From Paramecium octaurelia (Eukaryota > Ciliophora > Oligohymenophorea > Peniculida > Parameciidae): a stretch of 64,000 bases of DNA. Numbering within the stretch: the first letter of the stretch is position 1; the number at the start of each line of letters is the position of its first letter. Positions 62,274 through 64,000 of the stretch are shown here, piece by piece. Below the pieces are notes generated by a model that was not told the DNA's origin, did no database searches, and saw nothing but the letters and a program-made list of their open reading frames with translations. Where the stretch lies: positions 4,442 through 68,441 of the forward strand of contig CAJJDP010000026.1 of NCBI GenBank assembly GCA_905182995.1. Reading direction: 5' to 3'. The position numbers and the translations under genes were made by a program.

Positions 62274-63966
62274 ATGATTCACTTACCAAAGATAAACCAA
62301 GAGAATACTTTGTTTGATTGTAGAGGTAAGATGCATCTATATAGATAGAACTGAAGTCTCAATAATCTGAAAATGTTATATTTGATAAAACAACCAAAAG
62401 TATAAATTAATATTCATATAGAGGTTTTGTTCTAAAAGTTGGACCTTCTAATTTATTCACCTACCATAATTCCAATGACGTGTAAATTAAAGGTTCTAAA
62501 ATATACATTCAAATGTATTTGATTGAAAAACTAAAATTTATACTTGAGCTTTCCAATAAATAAGAGGTAATTCTCTAATTTTTATAGATTCAAGTATTTC
62601 AGAATAGTAGTCAGTCCTAATTTGCAACAAGCCTATAGCAAAAAGTTAGACGAAGTCAAGATCTCAAGTGCATTTATACTAACAAATAAATGGATCAGTC
62701 TTTCGTTTGATATTGAAAGTTTCTTTAAGGACACAGAACTTTAATTCAGAATGTTGAGTATTCATTCTCTTTGTAGATTAAAGAAGATCTATGAGGGTAC
62801 TTAGACTAATAATATTAAGTATACTAATTTCCTATTTTAGTGATGGACAGTGCTTAATTTAGAAGATTTGTGAGAAGCGAATATTAGAACTATTGCCTAA
62901 CAGCACAAGAGCCTAATCAGAGAAGACAGAAATAAGAAAAAATCAATTTGGTTCTTCATAACAAAGACGCCTATCTACAATATCAAATTCTCAAGAAAAA
63001 ATAATATAAACAGAATCTGATAGTAAAAAAAACTAGAGCAAGTAAAAATACTCGACCGGTTAAGAATAACAAAAAAATTCACATTCAGGACTAAAAACAA
63101 AGTCATAAACTTTAAATTTAAATTAAAATCCAAAAAGAACACAACTATCACACCAGAAATAATCATCAAATTAAAAAAATCAATTCCAAGCTAAAAGCTT
63201 ATCATAACAATAACCTTTACAATCATTACCAATTCACAATTAGACTTTCAACCAAAATTAAGCCTTAAATTCAAAAGGACAATTATCTTAGATATCATCA
63301 AATAGATCTAAAAAGTTATCATAAGTTGGTGGAAATCTAACTAAGTAGCTCTCTTAGGAATGCTTGCTAGAGAAAACAATTAAATTGGCAACTGGTTTAT
63401 AAGTGATCGAAGAAGTTAATATAAATAAACCTCCTGTTTATGCAAAATCTAGTTCAAACAAATTTACAGCCTAAACCTAGTTACAAAAGAAAGCTGTGTA
63501 GAGTTTTCTTCGACATACTCAAGAATTCTAAAATGGCAGCCATTTTTCTCATGAACAGTTTGATGATAGCAAGACTGATAATGAGTTCGGTTATAAATAT
63601 TCTTAAGTCAGTCAAGGTGTTAAAGATTTGTATTACGAAGGTGATAATTCTGAATATCAAACAAAATACGGAAAGTTTTCAAGCACTTTTACTAGACCCC
63701 TAGGATTGTCATCTTATAATCATCGATTATCTTCATAATAATCATAGAATTAACAATAAGGAAGCACAAATGAGTAATTTTATTTAAGCAGTCAACAGCT
63801 TGAGTAAAATTTTAGTCCAAATCAAACAGTCAATGAAATAGAAGAGTAAATTGATGCTCCTGAAATTAAAAGTAAGATAACTGATGATAGTTTTAATTCT
63901 ATTAATGGATTATAAATAAGGCAAGAAGACAGTTCAGAAGATTTGGCAGTTTCTAAATTCGAGTGA
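62274..63966 (+). CDS. CFAP20-domain protein with long Ser/Gln-rich tail
   Basis: Proposed ATG 62274, TGA 63964-63966. Introns of 23 nt near 62327, 28 nt near 62567 and 22 nt near 62818 restore one frame. The first 190 residues follow the CFAP20 (DUF667) fold: RGFVLKVGPSNLFTYHNSND, IYIQMYLIEKLKFILELSNK, YFRIVVSPNLQQAY, then NKWISLSFDIESFFKDTELQ and SIHSLCRLKKIYEGTQ, which align with the final strands (W..I.F.LLDF, CRIRRVYF) of CFAP20. The remaining 330 residues are disordered and rich in Ser/Gln/Asn, as in CFAP20DC-type proteins. CFAP20 is a ciliary inner-junction protein. The N-terminus lacks the opening FQxGF.SIL segment of CFAP20, so the start may be wrong or the domain shortened. Confidence 0.8.
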
Positions 63967-64000
63967 AAGCATTTTTGTAATAACTATTTTGGTATTTAAT

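Overview
The window reads as macronuclear DNA of a Paramecium-like ciliate. The base composition is very AT-rich. Long conserved proteins only read through if TAA and TAG are glutamine and TGA is the only stop (ciliate code 6). Genes are cut by tiny introns of about 20-34 nt, typically GTA...TAG. Intergenic gaps are mostly short. Standard-code ORF calls therefore show only fragments of the real genes; all models below use code 6 and manual splicing.

Layout. 1-1002: 3' end of a WD40-repeat gene. 1003-5722: about 4.7 kb without a supportable gene, including a perfect 1381-bp direct duplication separated by one N (1125-2505 and 2507-3887), which looks like two overlapping contig ends left unmerged. 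5723-6120: small unknown gene. 6174-8905 (-): major vault protein. 10210-11579 (-): amino-acid transporter of the AAAP/SLC38 type. 11800-13619 (-): frameshifted remnant of an MRD1/RBM19-type multi-RRM gene. 13793-15686 (+): coiled-coil protein, aquaporin, Costars/ABRACL-like protein. 15898-16993 (-): RAD23. 17215-23640 (+): two protein kinases and a SERCA-type calcium pump. 23906-30128 (+): a roughly 2000-residue coiled-coil protein. 30205-31778 (+): PARN-like deadenylase. 31868-35623 (-): two tandem EGF/transmembrane/RING-H2 proteins and a PP2C phosphatase. 35742-37179 (+): a tiny MYND-finger ORF and an Aurora-like kinase. 37191-38990 (-): a short domain protein and a SHIPPO/PG-rich ciliary protein. 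39010-40808 (+): an unknown protein and a papain-family protein lacking its catalytic cysteine. 40908-43385 (-): unknown protein. 44116-55814 (+): a giant coiled-coil protein with nested repeats. 56865-58942 (+): AT-hook protein and two unknowns. 59037-62227 (-): VPS29, a zinc-binding-like/coiled-coil protein and a membrane protein with a probable frameshift. 62274-63966 (+): CFAP20-domain protein.

The genes are mostly independent housekeeping, ciliary and signalling genes rather than an operon or one pathway. Themes are signalling (three kinases, one PP2C), ciliary or cytoskeletal proteins (SHIPPO, CFAP20 domain, coiled coils) and protein sorting or turnover (VPS29, RAD23, RING-H2).

The most interesting material is the hierarchical repeat array at 48843-54775 (8 units of 256/259 residues, each holding four 43/44-residue sub-repeats, preceded by an older repeat of about 87 residues), the degraded active sites (papain Cys to Tyr, kinase DFG to DFN, VPS29 metal-site residues), the tandem EGF-TM-RING-H2 pair, the TG splice acceptor in the Costars gene, and the MRD1/RBM19 pseudogene. 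I saw no CRISPR array, mobile element, rRNA or convincing tRNA.
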